64,000 nucleotides of DNA, from the NCBI RefSeq assembly GCF_001418255.1, contig NZ_LIPV01000006.1, positions 1 through 64,000 of the forward strand, read 5' to 3'. The position numbers were made by a program, and so were the translations under genes. Positions 39,685 to 46,556 of the stretch are shown piece by piece. Source of the stretch: Thiomonas bhubaneswarensis (GTDB taxonomy: Bacteria; Pseudomonadota; Gammaproteobacteria; Burkholderiales; Burkholderiaceae_C). The notes under the pieces are model-generated. The model saw only the letters and a program-made list of their open reading frames with translations. It was not told the origin of the DNA and did no database searches. The stretch's first letter is position 1; each line of letters begins with the position of its first letter.

Positions 39685-40452
39685 TCAGGGACGCATCATG
39701 TTGGGCATGTTCACCATGGGCGGCGTGACGACCGGCACGTTGACTGCAGGCGTGGCCACCGAAGGTATGTTGACGGTGGGCGTGTTGATCACGGGCACGT
39801 TCACCGCCGGTGTTGCCACCGATGGCACGTTGACCGAGGGCGTATTGACCACCGGCACTGCCACTGCAGGCGCGGTCACTGCGGGAACGCTGGGAGTTTG
39901 CACCGAGGCGGGGTGACCCACCCCTGGCGTGCCGAAACCGTGACCGAGGCGATGACCTGAACCTTGCGGAGTCTGTGCCGCGGTGTCCTGTGTGCTGGTG
40001 CCGATCTGGGCGGAGGTGCGTGATTGCGTGGTCTCGCGAGTCTGCGCCTGGGTGCGGGTCTGCGTTGCGGCGCCGGAGGTGCTCACCGTGGTTTCAGCAG
40101 TCGGTGTGCGGGTCTGGTCGCGCACGGTGGACTGCGTGGTCGCGCGCGTCTGCGCTTGCGTGCGAGTATGCGTGCGGGTTTGCGCCGCCGCACCGCCTGA
40201 GGCGTCTACCGTGGATTCAGCAGTCGGGGTGCGGGTCTGGTCGCGGGTGGTGGCGCGCGTGTTCACCGTGGCGGACTCGGTGGTCTGCGCTGTTGCAGCT
40301 GTCTGCTGATGGTAGGCACCGACGCCTTCGGCCATGGATGCATGCGCCTGTTCCGTGGCGCGGATCGCGGTTTGTGCGCTGGCGATGCCGAACGAAAGCG
40401 AAACTGCGGCCACGGCGGCGGACAGGACGGTGAGGGTACGGGTCTTGGACAT
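39685..40452 (-). CDS. Secreted low-complexity protein with Thr/Gln-rich repeats and an elastin-like pentapeptide tail
   Basis: I do not recognise a family. The 255-residue precursor has a clear signal peptide (MSKTRTLTVLSAAVAAVSLS to about ASA at 26). Residues 66-138 hold two copies of a 36-residue Thr/Gln/Arg-rich repeat (core RDQTRTPTAE). Residues 194-253 are twelve consecutive pentapeptides of the form x-P-x-V/I-x, for example VPSVA TPAVN VPVIN. This is the spacing of elastin VPGVG repeats. The protein has no Cys and almost no charged residues in the tail, so it should be flexible and extracellular. The start at 40452 gives the signal peptide directly after an AGGAG-like site; a longer frame from 40512 would mask it. 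It has a good promoter with an operator in its spacer and is divergent from the DUF6502 gene. Confidence 0.7.
   Translation of the reverse strand: MSKTRTLTVLSAAVAAVSLSFGIASAQTAIRATEQAHASMAEGVGAYHQQTAATAQTTESATVNTRATTRDQTRTPTAESTVDASGGAAAQTRTHTRTQAQTRATTQSTVRDQTRTPTAETTVSTSGAATQTRTQAQTRETTQSRTSAQIGTSTQDTAAQTPQGSGHRLGHGFGTPGVGHPASVQTPSVPAVTAPAVAVPVVNTPSVNVPSVATPAVNVPVINTPTVNIPSVATPAVNVPVVTPPMVNMPNMMRP
39694..39873 (-). repeat. Tandem pentapeptide-coding repeats (x-P-x-V-x, 12 units)
   Basis: Twelve 15-base units encode APAVA VPVVN TPSVN VPSVA and so on to MPNMM. Within them a 20-residue super-repeat occurs twice (NTPSVNVPSVATPAVNVPVI, then NTPTVNIPSVATPAVNVPVV), so the tract grew by duplication. 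Confidence 0.85.
40039..40257 (-). repeat. Two long direct repeats coding Thr/Gln-rich segments
   Basis: Residues 66-102 and 103-138 of the secreted protein are two copies of a block containing RDQTRTPTAE, a Ser/Gly/Ala turn and QTRTQAQT. The DNA copies are still similar, pointing to recent internal duplication. Confidence 0.75.
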
Positions 40453-40493
40453 GATGATTCTCCTGAAGCAAAGGATGAGTACTTTCACTAAGC

Positions 40494-40510
40494 GTGGTAA
40501 AAAATCCCAC
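40494..40510. promoter_or_regulatory. Operator-like palindrome, site 1 (GTGGTAAAAAATCCCAC)
   Basis: A 17-base imperfect palindrome that lies between the -10 of the leftward promoter and the secreted-protein gene. It matches site 2 (40531) and site 3 (43759) at the outer GTGG/CAC arms and the central A-run. Sites 1 and 2 are 37 bases apart centre to centre. Confidence 0.65.
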
Positions 40511-40524
40511 ACACGCTTGAATCC

Positions 40525-40552
40525 ATAATAGTGGTAAAATTCCCCACGTCAA
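40525..40552 (-). promoter_or_regulatory. Sigma70-type promoter of the elastin-like protein gene
   Basis: On the minus strand TTGACG (40552-40547) and TATTAT (40530-40525), each five of six to consensus, stand 16 bases apart. The spacer is occupied by operator-like site 2, so a bound regulator would block RNA polymerase. The leader to the ATG at 40452 is about 65 bases and includes site 1. Confidence 0.65.
40531..40547. promoter_or_regulatory. Operator-like palindrome, site 2 (GTGGTAAAATTCCCCAC)
   Basis: A 17-base imperfect palindrome located exactly in the spacer of the leftward promoter and 34 bases before the DUF6502 ATG, so one protein bound here could control both directions. It shares 13 of 17 bases with site 1 and also with site 3. 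Confidence 0.7.
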
Positions 40553-40581
40553 GCAAAACCTCGCTCCTCTATGTCCTCGCC

Positions 40582-41448
40582 ATGTATGACGCTCTGAAAT
40601 CGGCGGCGCTTTCCATCCTGCGTCCCTTCGTCCGCTACCTGATCACCCAAGGTTGGACGTATGGCGCTCTGGCCGAATTGCTGAAGTTCGTCTATGTCGG
40701 CGAGGTGATCGCCCTCGATGAGCGCAGCGGCAAGCCCGTGCCGACGGACAGCCGGGTGAGTCTGCTCAGCGGCATTCATCGCAAGGAAGTGCGTCGTGTG
40801 CGCGAGGAACTGCAGGCTGGTTCCGGCCAGATCGCGCTGCGGCACGGCGCCAACGTGTCGGCCCAAGTGGTGGCCGCCTGGGTGGCCTGCGAGGCGTATC
40901 GCGACGTGCAAGGCGAGCCACGCTTGCTGCCCCTTCGGGCGCCGGAGCCCGTACCCAGTTTCGAGAGTCTGGTGCGGCTCGTGAAGGCCGATATGCGTGC
41001 GCGCACGGTGCTCGATGAATTGCTGCGGGCTGGCGTGGTTGAACTGCAGGGCGATGTAGTGAAACTTGCGCGTACGGGCTATGTGTCCGATCTGCCGCAG
41101 GATCGGCTGGCCTTCATGGGCGCGCACATCGGCGATCACCTCAGCGCCACGGTGCACAACCTGGAGGGAAAGACGCCGTTTCTCGAACAGTCGGTGTATT
41201 TCGACGATCTGCCGACGGACGTGGCCGCCGGTGTACGCGACGACTTGAGGCGCCTCGGCGAACGTGTCTTGCAGGAGGCCTATCAGCATGTGGCGCGCGC
41301 CGAGAACGATCGGGCGCCTGCTGCCGAAGGTGAGGAAGCAGACAGCGCCTCCACGCCACGCCGCCGGTTGCGGCTGGGCGTTTATTACTACGAAGAGGAT
41401 ATGCCGCAGTCGGCACAGTCCCCTAACCCGGCGGGAGAAGCATCATGA
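40582..41448 (+). CDS. DUF6502-type protein, putative regulator of the adjacent surface locus
   Basis: A 288-residue soluble protein with no signal peptide or membrane segment. Its N-terminus (ALSILRPFVRYLITQGWTYG followed by ALAELLKFVYV) matches proteins annotated DUF6502, whose first 90 residues look like a helix-turn-helix (the DSRVSLLSGIHRKEVRRVRE stretch is the likely recognition region). No enzymatic motif is visible. The start at 40582 is preferred to a GTG at 40531 that lies inside the operator. Its stop overlaps the next gene's ATG (ATGA), so the two are coupled. The position next to the palindromes suggests it binds them; this is inference. Confidence 0.65.
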   Translation: MYDALKSAALSILRPFVRYLITQGWTYGALAELLKFVYVGEVIALDERSGKPVPTDSRVSLLSGIHRKEVRRVREELQAGSGQIALRHGANVSAQVVAAWVACEAYRDVQGEPRLLPLRAPEPVPSFESLVRLVKADMRARTVLDELLRAGVVELQGDVVKLARTGYVSDLPQDRLAFMGAHIGDHLSATVHNLEGKTPFLEQSVYFDDLPTDVAAGVRDDLRRLGERVLQEAYQHVARAENDRAPAAEGEEADSASTPRRRLRLGVYYYEEDMPQSAQSPNPAGEAS

Positions 41449-42827
41449 GCCGACGACCCAGGCGTGCACCGCTTGCCTTTCGCAGGACTTGGATGTTGCT
41501 CATCGGCCTGTTGCTGAGCGTGGCAGTCTCGGTGGCGGCCACGCCCGGAGGCATAGGCGGCACGGGGATCGAGCCGGGAGGCATAGGTGGCACCGGCATC
41601 AACCCGGGAGGAATCGGCGGTACCGGCATCGTGGCGATCGGCCCGGTGCAGCGCTTCGGCAGCATTTTTGTCAATGGCGGTGAGTACGAGCTCCCGTCCG
41701 AAACGCGGTACCGGGTGGATGGCAGTCCGGCCGACGCCCGCAGCGTGCACCTTGGCGACATGGTGCGCGTCAACGCGGTCGATCGCGGCGGGCGGCTCGA
41801 TGCGATCGAGGTTCGCATCGACCATGCCCTGATCGGTCGCATCACGCAGATCGACAGCACGGAAAACCGGTTGATTGTGCTGGGACAGACCGTGCAACTG
41901 CAGCCCTCCACCTTGTTGCGTACCGTCGACGATAAGCCCCTGCACCCTGCTGCGCTGGCCGTTGGCGATGTGGTGCGCATCAGTGGGCTCGACCAGGGAG
42001 CGGGGCGCTGGCAGGCGATGCGTCTGGTGCAACTTACTGGCAGCAAGGCGCGAGGAAAGGCCGACAACCGCTTCCTCCTGCGCGGCACGCTGGAGGCGAC
42101 CCGCCCCGCAACCCGCCAGGTGCACATCGGTGGAGCCTGGCTTACCGTGGCCCCAGGCGCGTGGCCTGCACTGCCTGCGGTGGGGTCACGGGTGTTGGCG
42201 CGCGGCCTGCAGGGCGGCGGGGGTGACGTGATCACTGCAGTGGAGCGGGAGCACGCCGTCGAGGCGCCGGTCGGAACCAAGTTGGTGATGGTCGGCTATG
42301 TGCAATCTCAGGCGCTTGGCCTGGAGTCGCATGGCCTGCGAGTCCAAGGCGCGTCCGCCCTGCTCAATGCTCAACTCGAAAGCGCTGCCTCTGTGCCGAC
42401 TGGCGGCCCCGCGCTGATCGAAGGCGTGCTGCTCGACGCGCGCACGGTCGTGGTGGAGAGGGTCATTGCCGGAGTCGACGCCATGCGGTGGGCCTTGCCG
42501 CCATTGGCGGGCGCGCAGTCCGAGGCCGCCAAGCCCAAAGCGGCCGAGACGAGTCAGGGTTCCGTGGGCATCTCGGGTGCCGATCTGGCCGGGCGCGTTC
42601 CTCAGGTGCCCACGGTCACAGCGCCTATGTCACCCAACGTGATGATGCCGAACATCACGCCGCCGGTCATGCCCGTCGTCCCCCAGGTGCCGCAAATGCC
42701 GAACCCGATCAGCCCACCGACCTTGCCGCAGCCGCCATCGGTCACGACTCCGTCGGTTTCCCCGCCGAATGTCGGCATGCCCACGATGCCCGGCATGCCA
42801 CAGGTGCCCAGCCTGCCCAGGCCATGA
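41445..42827 (+). CDS. Exported DUF5666-type protein with GGIGGTG repeats and a Pro-rich tail
   Basis: A 460-residue protein with an N-terminal export signal (RRTWMLLIGLLLSVAVSVAA). Three decapeptides PGGIGGTGI(E/N/V) follow directly at 34-63. Residues 65 to about 375 contain repeated small beta-barrel-like segments such as GRITQIDSTENRLIVLGQTV and GTLEATRPATRQVHIGGAWL, the DUF5666 pattern of OB-like repeats. The last 76 residues (385-460) are a Pro/Val/Met-rich tail (PSVTTPSVSPPNVGMP), similar in style to the tail of the divergent secreted protein. Function unknown. It is translationally coupled to the DUF6502 gene. Confidence 0.7.
   Translation: MSRRPRRAPLAFRRTWMLLIGLLLSVAVSVAATPGGIGGTGIEPGGIGGTGINPGGIGGTGIVAIGPVQRFGSIFVNGGEYELPSETRYRVDGSPADARSVHLGDMVRVNAVDRGGRLDAIEVRIDHALIGRITQIDSTENRLIVLGQTVQLQPSTLLRTVDDKPLHPAALAVGDVVRISGLDQGAGRWQAMRLVQLTGSKARGKADNRFLLRGTLEATRPATRQVHIGGAWLTVAPGAWPALPAVGSRVLARGLQGGGGDVITAVEREHAVEAPVGTKLVMVGYVQSQALGLESHGLRVQGASALLNAQLESAASVPTGGPALIEGVLLDARTVVVERVIAGVDAMRWALPPLAGAQSEAAKPKAAETSQGSVGISGADLAGRVPQVPTVTAPMSPNVMMPNITPPVMPVVPQVPQMPNPISPPTLPQPPSVTTPSVSPPNVGMPTMPGMPQVPSLPRP
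41544..41633 (+). repeat. Three 30-base tandem repeats coding PGGIGGTGI-x
   Basis: Three consecutive decapeptide units with near-identical DNA sit right after the signal sequence. Gly-rich GGIGGTG tracts would be exposed at the mature N-terminus if the signal is cleaved near residue 32. Confidence 0.85.
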
Positions 42828-42828
42828 A

Positions 42829-42852
42829 AATGGCCGACAGATGTCGGCCATT
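42829..42852. terminator. Convergent hairpin between the DUF5666 and barrel genes
   Basis: AATGGCCGACA-GA-TGTCGGCCATT is a perfect 11-bp inverted repeat starting at the DUF5666 stop. An AAAA on its left gives a short U-run for the leftward barrel-gene transcript, so it most likely terminates that unit and perhaps both. Confidence 0.7.
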
Positions 42853-42875
42853 GCTGCGCGGGAAAGATCGGGTCG

Positions 42876-43667
42876 TCAGAACACGATCTGCCCACCGATG
42901 CCCACGCCGAAATTGGCGCTGCCGTTGCTCAGACCCTTGTCGAGATAGACCTGGAAGCCGCTTCCCTGGGGAGTGAGGTTGTAGTTCCAAGCCAGAATCA
43001 CATCCGAGGGCGCCGAGCCTCCAGCCACCATGGCCTGCGAGCCCGAATACATCAACGTGACGATGTTCTTCTGGCTCAGCGCGTAGCTTGCGCCGAGTTG
43101 GTAAATGCCGATGTTGCGCAAGTTGTAGCCCGCCGGGTTGCCCACTACGCGGTACCCCAGGTTGGCGAACGGGAACCAGCTCGAGCCGATGATCTGCTGC
43201 AGCCCGACGCCGACTTCATAGTCGTTTTTGCCGGTGCCCAGTCCGCTCGATACCGAGGCGGTGCCGAATTTCACCTTGATGTAGGGCGTCACCGAAGGCG
43301 TCAGCCCGCTGCCCTGGAACACCTTGTAATGGCCCGCCAGCCAAACGTCGCCCAGGCCGCTGGCCAAGCGCGTCTGCGTGGAGCCGGTGCCGCCCACCAC
43401 GCTGCCGCCCGTGAGGGTGGCCCCGGCAGGCAGACCCGTTGCCGAGATGTAGGGCACTGTCAGCTTCACCCGCCAATCGTTGTCACCGTACTGGATGTCC
43501 GTGGCGTCGTAGTAGTAGTGAATGGTGTCGTTCGTACCAAACTTGCCCTGAAAGTAGGACAAGGAGTTGCCGACGGTCAGCGCCGGATCAGCCTGGGCGG
43601 AGCAGACACCACCGGCGGCGAGCAGGGCGGCAAACAGGGTGGAACGAAGGACGGGGCGATGGGGCAT
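42876..43667 (-). CDS. Outer-membrane beta-barrel-like protein (phenol-degradation MetA-like/transporter-like)
   Basis: A 263-residue precursor with a signal peptide ending near residue 25 (...GVCSAQA). The mature part alternates hydrophobic and polar residues in short strands (WRVKLTVPYIS, DVWLAGHYKVFQ, VTPYIKVKFGTAS, YEVGVGLQQII) and ends in GIGGQIVF with a C-terminal Phe, as outer-membrane barrels do. It resembles the loosely defined MetA-pathway/transporter barrel family; substrate unknown. The start at 43667 (MPHRPVLRS) is preferred because the longer frame hides the signal peptide. A third copy of the palindrome lies 92 bases upstream, linking it to the neighbouring genes. Confidence 0.7.
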   Translation of the reverse strand: MPHRPVLRSTLFAALLAAGGVCSAQADPALTVGNSLSYFQGKFGTNDTIHYYYDATDIQYGDNDWRVKLTVPYISATGLPAGATLTGGSVVGGTGSTQTRLASGLGDVWLAGHYKVFQGSGLTPSVTPYIKVKFGTASVSSGLGTGKNDYEVGVGLQQIIGSSWFPFANLGYRVVGNPAGYNLRNIGIYQLGASYALSQKNIVTLMYSGSQAMVAGGSAPSDVILAWNYNLTPQGSGFQVYLDKGLSNGSANFGVGIGGQIVF

Positions 43668-43758
43668 GATGGTCTCTCGCTTGAGGAAAAAGGGCAGGGG
43701 GAAAGTCAAGCTGGCCGGTGACTGCAAAACCAGCGGCTACCGAGTTCAGCGAATACAT

Positions 43759-43775
43759 GTGGGAAAATATCACAC
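43759..43775. promoter_or_regulatory. Operator-like palindrome, site 3 (GTGGGAAAATATCACAC)
   Basis: A third 17-base copy of the motif seen at 40494 and 40531, placed upstream of the barrel gene. The sequence around it does not contain a good sigma70 pair, so the promoter position is uncertain. sppA starts 159 bases away on the other side. Confidence 0.6.
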
Positions 43776-43933
43776 GCCTTTGAGGCCGATGTTGTCGAAA
43801 CGCAATTCGTCGCTTCGTGCGATGCGAAACGGTTGTGACCGAGGCGGCTGGTATTCTGGTGGCCTTTGCCCGAGGGGCCTGCCCCTATCGGACTGCCTAT
43901 CCTTCCTGACCACGACTTGCTCCGAACCCCGCC

Positions 43934-44917
43934 ATGAGCGCATTGCCACCTGACTCCACTCCGCCGCGTACCGACGCGTCCGTTCAGCCGGGTTCCTGGG
44001 AAAAGCAGGTGCTGGAAAAACTCGTTCTGGAAGTGGTGAACGAAAAGCGCCGAGCGCGGCGCTGGTCGATTTTTTTCCGCTTTGTCATGCTAGGCATCGT
44101 GGCGCTGATCTTTCTGGGCGGCGTGGTCGCCGAGTACGGCAACACAGCCGCCACCGGCCCGCATACTGCGCTGATCGAACTCAACGGCGAGATTTCCATT
44201 GACTCGCAAGCCAGCGCCGACAACATCAATGCGGCCTTGCAGGACGCGTTCTCCAATCCGCAGACCCGCGGCATCATTCTGCGCATCAACAGCCCGGGGG
44301 GCAGTCCGGTGCAGGCCAGCCAGATCTTTGCCGAGATCGAGCGGCTGCGGGCCAAGTACGACAAGCCGGTCTATGCCGTGTGCGAGGAGGTCTGCGCTTC
44401 CGGCGCGTACTACGTGGCCGCGGCGGCCAATGACATCTACGTCAATCCTGCCAGTCTGGTGGGTTCCATCGGCGTGCTGATGGACGGCTTCGGCTTCTCG
44501 GGCCTGCTCGACAAGCTCGGCGTGACCCGCCGCCTGCTGACGGCGGGCGCGAACAAGGGCTTCATGGACCCTTTCACCCCCATGCCCGAAGACCAGAAGA
44601 CCTACGCGCTGGGCATGCTGGAGCAGATCCACAAACAGTTCATCGCCGCCGTCGAAAAGGGGCGCGGAAGCCGCCTGAAGGTGAATGACGAAACCTTTTC
44701 CGGCCTGGTGTGGACGGGCGAATCCGCCGTGAAGCAGGGGCTGGCCGACGGCTACGGCACTGTGGATCAGATCGCCCGCGACAAGATCAAGGCGCCCGAG
44801 ATCGTCGATTACACGCTGCAGGAAAACGTCGCCGAGCGTCTGGCCAAGCGCTTCGGCGCATCGCTGGGCATGGGCGCGGTGCGCGAACTCTCTAACCTGG
44901 GCTGGTCGTTGCGCTGA
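43934..44917 (+). CDS. sppA: Signal peptide peptidase SppA, short 36K type (family S49)
   Basis: A 327-residue inner-membrane serine protease that clears cleaved signal peptides. One transmembrane helix at about residues 51-70 anchors it. The S49 core shows LRINSPGGSPVQASQIFAEI and the catalytic Ser in EEVCASGAYYVAAAAN. A conserved Gly-rich GSIGVLMDGFGFSGLLDKLG follows. It is the short, single-domain form. In related genomes it follows rluC and the HAD gene closely; here a 4-kb block separates them. Confidence 0.9.
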   Translation: MSALPPDSTPPRTDASVQPGSWEKQVLEKLVLEVVNEKRRARRWSIFFRFVMLGIVALIFLGGVVAEYGNTAATGPHTALIELNGEISIDSQASADNINAALQDAFSNPQTRGIILRINSPGGSPVQASQIFAEIERLRAKYDKPVYAVCEEVCASGAYYVAAAANDIYVNPASLVGSIGVLMDGFGFSGLLDKLGVTRRLLTAGANKGFMDPFTPMPEDQKTYALGMLEQIHKQFIAAVEKGRGSRLKVNDETFSGLVWTGESAVKQGLADGYGTVDQIARDKIKAPEIVDYTLQENVAERLAKRFGASLGMGAVRELSNLGWSLR

Positions 44918-44923
44918 GGCCGT

Positions 44924-45532
44924 TCAGTCGGCGCTGGCCCGCGCCAGCACGTCGAAGCCGCTCTGGCGCAGCATGTCGCACAGATCGATCAGCGGCAGAC
45001 CGATCAAGGCGGTGGGGTCGTCGCTGCGCATCTGCGTGAGCAGCGCGGGCCCGAGCGATTCCGATTTGGCGCTGCCCGCGCAGTCGTAGGGCGTATCCAG
45101 CCTCAGATAGCGCTCGATGTCGCCATCGCTCAAGGGCCTGAACGTCACCTCGGTCGGACAGTTGCGCACCTGGGTTCTGCTGTCTGGCGAAATCACGCAC
45201 AAGGCCGTGTGAAACACAGCTTGCTGACCGCTGAGGCGCTGCAACTGCTCAAATGCGGTTCCAAACGAGCCTGGCTTGCCCAGTGCTTCGTCGCCGAGCA
45301 TGCAGACCTGATCGGAGCCGATCACCCAGGCGCCAGGGGCGTTCCGTGCCACGGCAGCCGCCTTCTCGGCGGCCAGTCGCAACGCCAGATCGAGCGGCGA
45401 TTCGCCGGGCTTTCTTGTCTCGTCGACCTCAGGCGCGCGCGCGGCGAACGGCACGCGCAGGCGCCGCAGCAACTCGGCGCGATAGCGTGAGGTCGAAGCC
45501 AGGATCAGCTCGGGTTCAGCGCGTGGTGGCAT
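44924..45532 (-). CDS. Maf/YceF-type nucleotide pyrophosphatase
   Basis: A 202-residue Maf-family protein, probably the YceF type acting on 7-methyl-GTP. The N-terminal ILASTSRYRAELLRRL loop and EVDETRKPGESP contain the phosphate-binding residues, and GSDQVCMLGDEALGKPG holds the catalytic Asp. The last part (YDCAGSAKSESLG) fits YceF rather than the dTTPase YhdE. It is convergent with sppA six bases away. The two YeeE-type genes read in the same direction upstream and overlap its start by one base. Confidence 0.88.
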   Translation of the reverse strand: MPPRAEPELILASTSRYRAELLRRLRVPFAARAPEVDETRKPGESPLDLALRLAAEKAAAVARNAPGAWVIGSDQVCMLGDEALGKPGSFGTAFEQLQRLSGQQAVFHTALCVISPDSRTQVRNCPTEVTFRPLSDGDIERYLRLDTPYDCAGSAKSESLGPALLTQMRSDDPTALIGLPLIDLCDMLRQSGFDVLARASAD

Positions 45533-45957
45533 CAGTGCTTGCCGAAGAACCGGCCATGCAGCCAGGCGCCGATGAGAATGCCGACGATGCTCAGCAGCAG
45601 CGGCCAGTTGCCCACGCCCAGACCGGCGATGGCTGGACCGGGGCAGACGCCGCTCAGCCCCCAGCCCACGCCGAAGATCGCCGCGCCGATGAGGGTGCGC
45701 GCATCGAGATGCGAGGGATGTTTGCCGAAGACCACGCCAAACACGGGCCGCTTCATCAGCCTCGGCAGCAAGTGATAGGCGATGAAAGTCACACCGGCGG
45801 CACCGCCCATGACCAGCAGCAGCCCGAGATCCTTGAGCATCAGGAATTGCAGGATGCTTTCGGGCTTGACCATGGTGGACAAAGCCAGGCCGAAGCCAAA
45901 CAGGCCACCGGCAAACAGTGCCGAAAGCATCACCGCGGCAGGAGGAACACGCTGCAT
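45532..45957 (-). CDS. YeeE/YedE-family sulfur transport half-protein B
   Basis: A 141-residue membrane protein with about four hydrophobic helices and the motif GWGLSGVCPGPAIAG. That Cys-Pro-Gly-Pro loop is found in the C-terminal half of YeeE/TsuA thiosulfate channels. I took the ATG at 45957 (MQRVPPAAVM) since a longer frame adds ten residues within the upstream gene. It lies one base after the companion half-protein and overlaps the maf start by a single base. The two half-proteins together equal one full YeeE, as in PmpA/PmpB pairs. The transported sulfur species is unknown. Confidence 0.85.
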   Translation of the reverse strand: MQRVPPAAVMLSALFAGGLFGFGLALSTMVKPESILQFLMLKDLGLLLVMGGAAGVTFIAYHLLPRLMKRPVFGVVFGKHPSHLDARTLIGAAIFGVGWGLSGVCPGPAIAGLGVGNWPLLLSIVGILIGAWLHGRFFGKH

Positions 45958-45958
45958 G

Positions 45959-46435
45959 TCAGAACCCTCCCAGAGCACGAACCACATGGGCCGTGACGAT
46001 GGCGGTACTCAAAAAGATGATGACGGCAAGGATGGAAGGCAGTTGCCCTGAGCCGATGCCACAGATGCCATGCCCGGACGTGCAGCCTCCACCCATGCGG
46101 GCGCCGAAGCCGCCGACGATGCCGCCCACGAACAACTGCCACAGCGGCACCTTGGTGACAAAACCGTGGCCGCCACCGAGGGTGTAGGTGAAGATCACCG
46201 CACCGACAATCAGACCGAGGCCATACATCAGCCGCCAGTTACGGGTCGAGACGAATTTTTCGTGCTGAAAGAAGGGATGGCGCGACACCAGCGACCACAC
46301 GGCGGTGTAGGCCGTGCTGATACCGCCGATCAGACCCGTCAGCCAGAACAACACGCTCACACCCAAGCCGATGAAGATGCCTCCAAACAAAAACGGCTCC
46401 CAGCCCATCGGGAACCACTGCGCAATACTGTCCAT
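45959..46435 (-). CDS. YeeE/YedE-family sulfur transport half-protein A
   Basis: A 158-residue membrane protein with about four helices. It carries ARMGGGCTSGHGICG, the cysteine-bearing loop of the N-terminal half of YeeE/YedE-family transporters, where Cys residues relay a sulfur atom through the membrane. Its stop is one base from the next gene's start. It lies between maf and yceD, normally direct neighbours in related gene orders. The gene pair fits an organism that takes up or exports reduced sulfur. Confidence 0.87.
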   Translation of the reverse strand: MDSIAQWFPMGWEPFLFGGIFIGLGVSVLFWLTGLIGGISTAYTAVWSLVSRHPFFQHEKFVSTRNWRLMYGLGLIVGAVIFTYTLGGGHGFVTKVPLWQLFVGGIVGGFGARMGGGCTSGHGICGIGSGQLPSILAVIIFLSTAIVTAHVVRALGGF

Positions 46436-46556
46436 TTATCTCGTCCTACCTATTTGTGAATTTGTCGAAGCGCTGCGGCCCGACGACATACTCCTCAGTG
46501 TAAGAGCTGGCTCGCCAGGTGTCTGCGGGAGTTGTTGCAGTCGGTAAACTGCGGCC

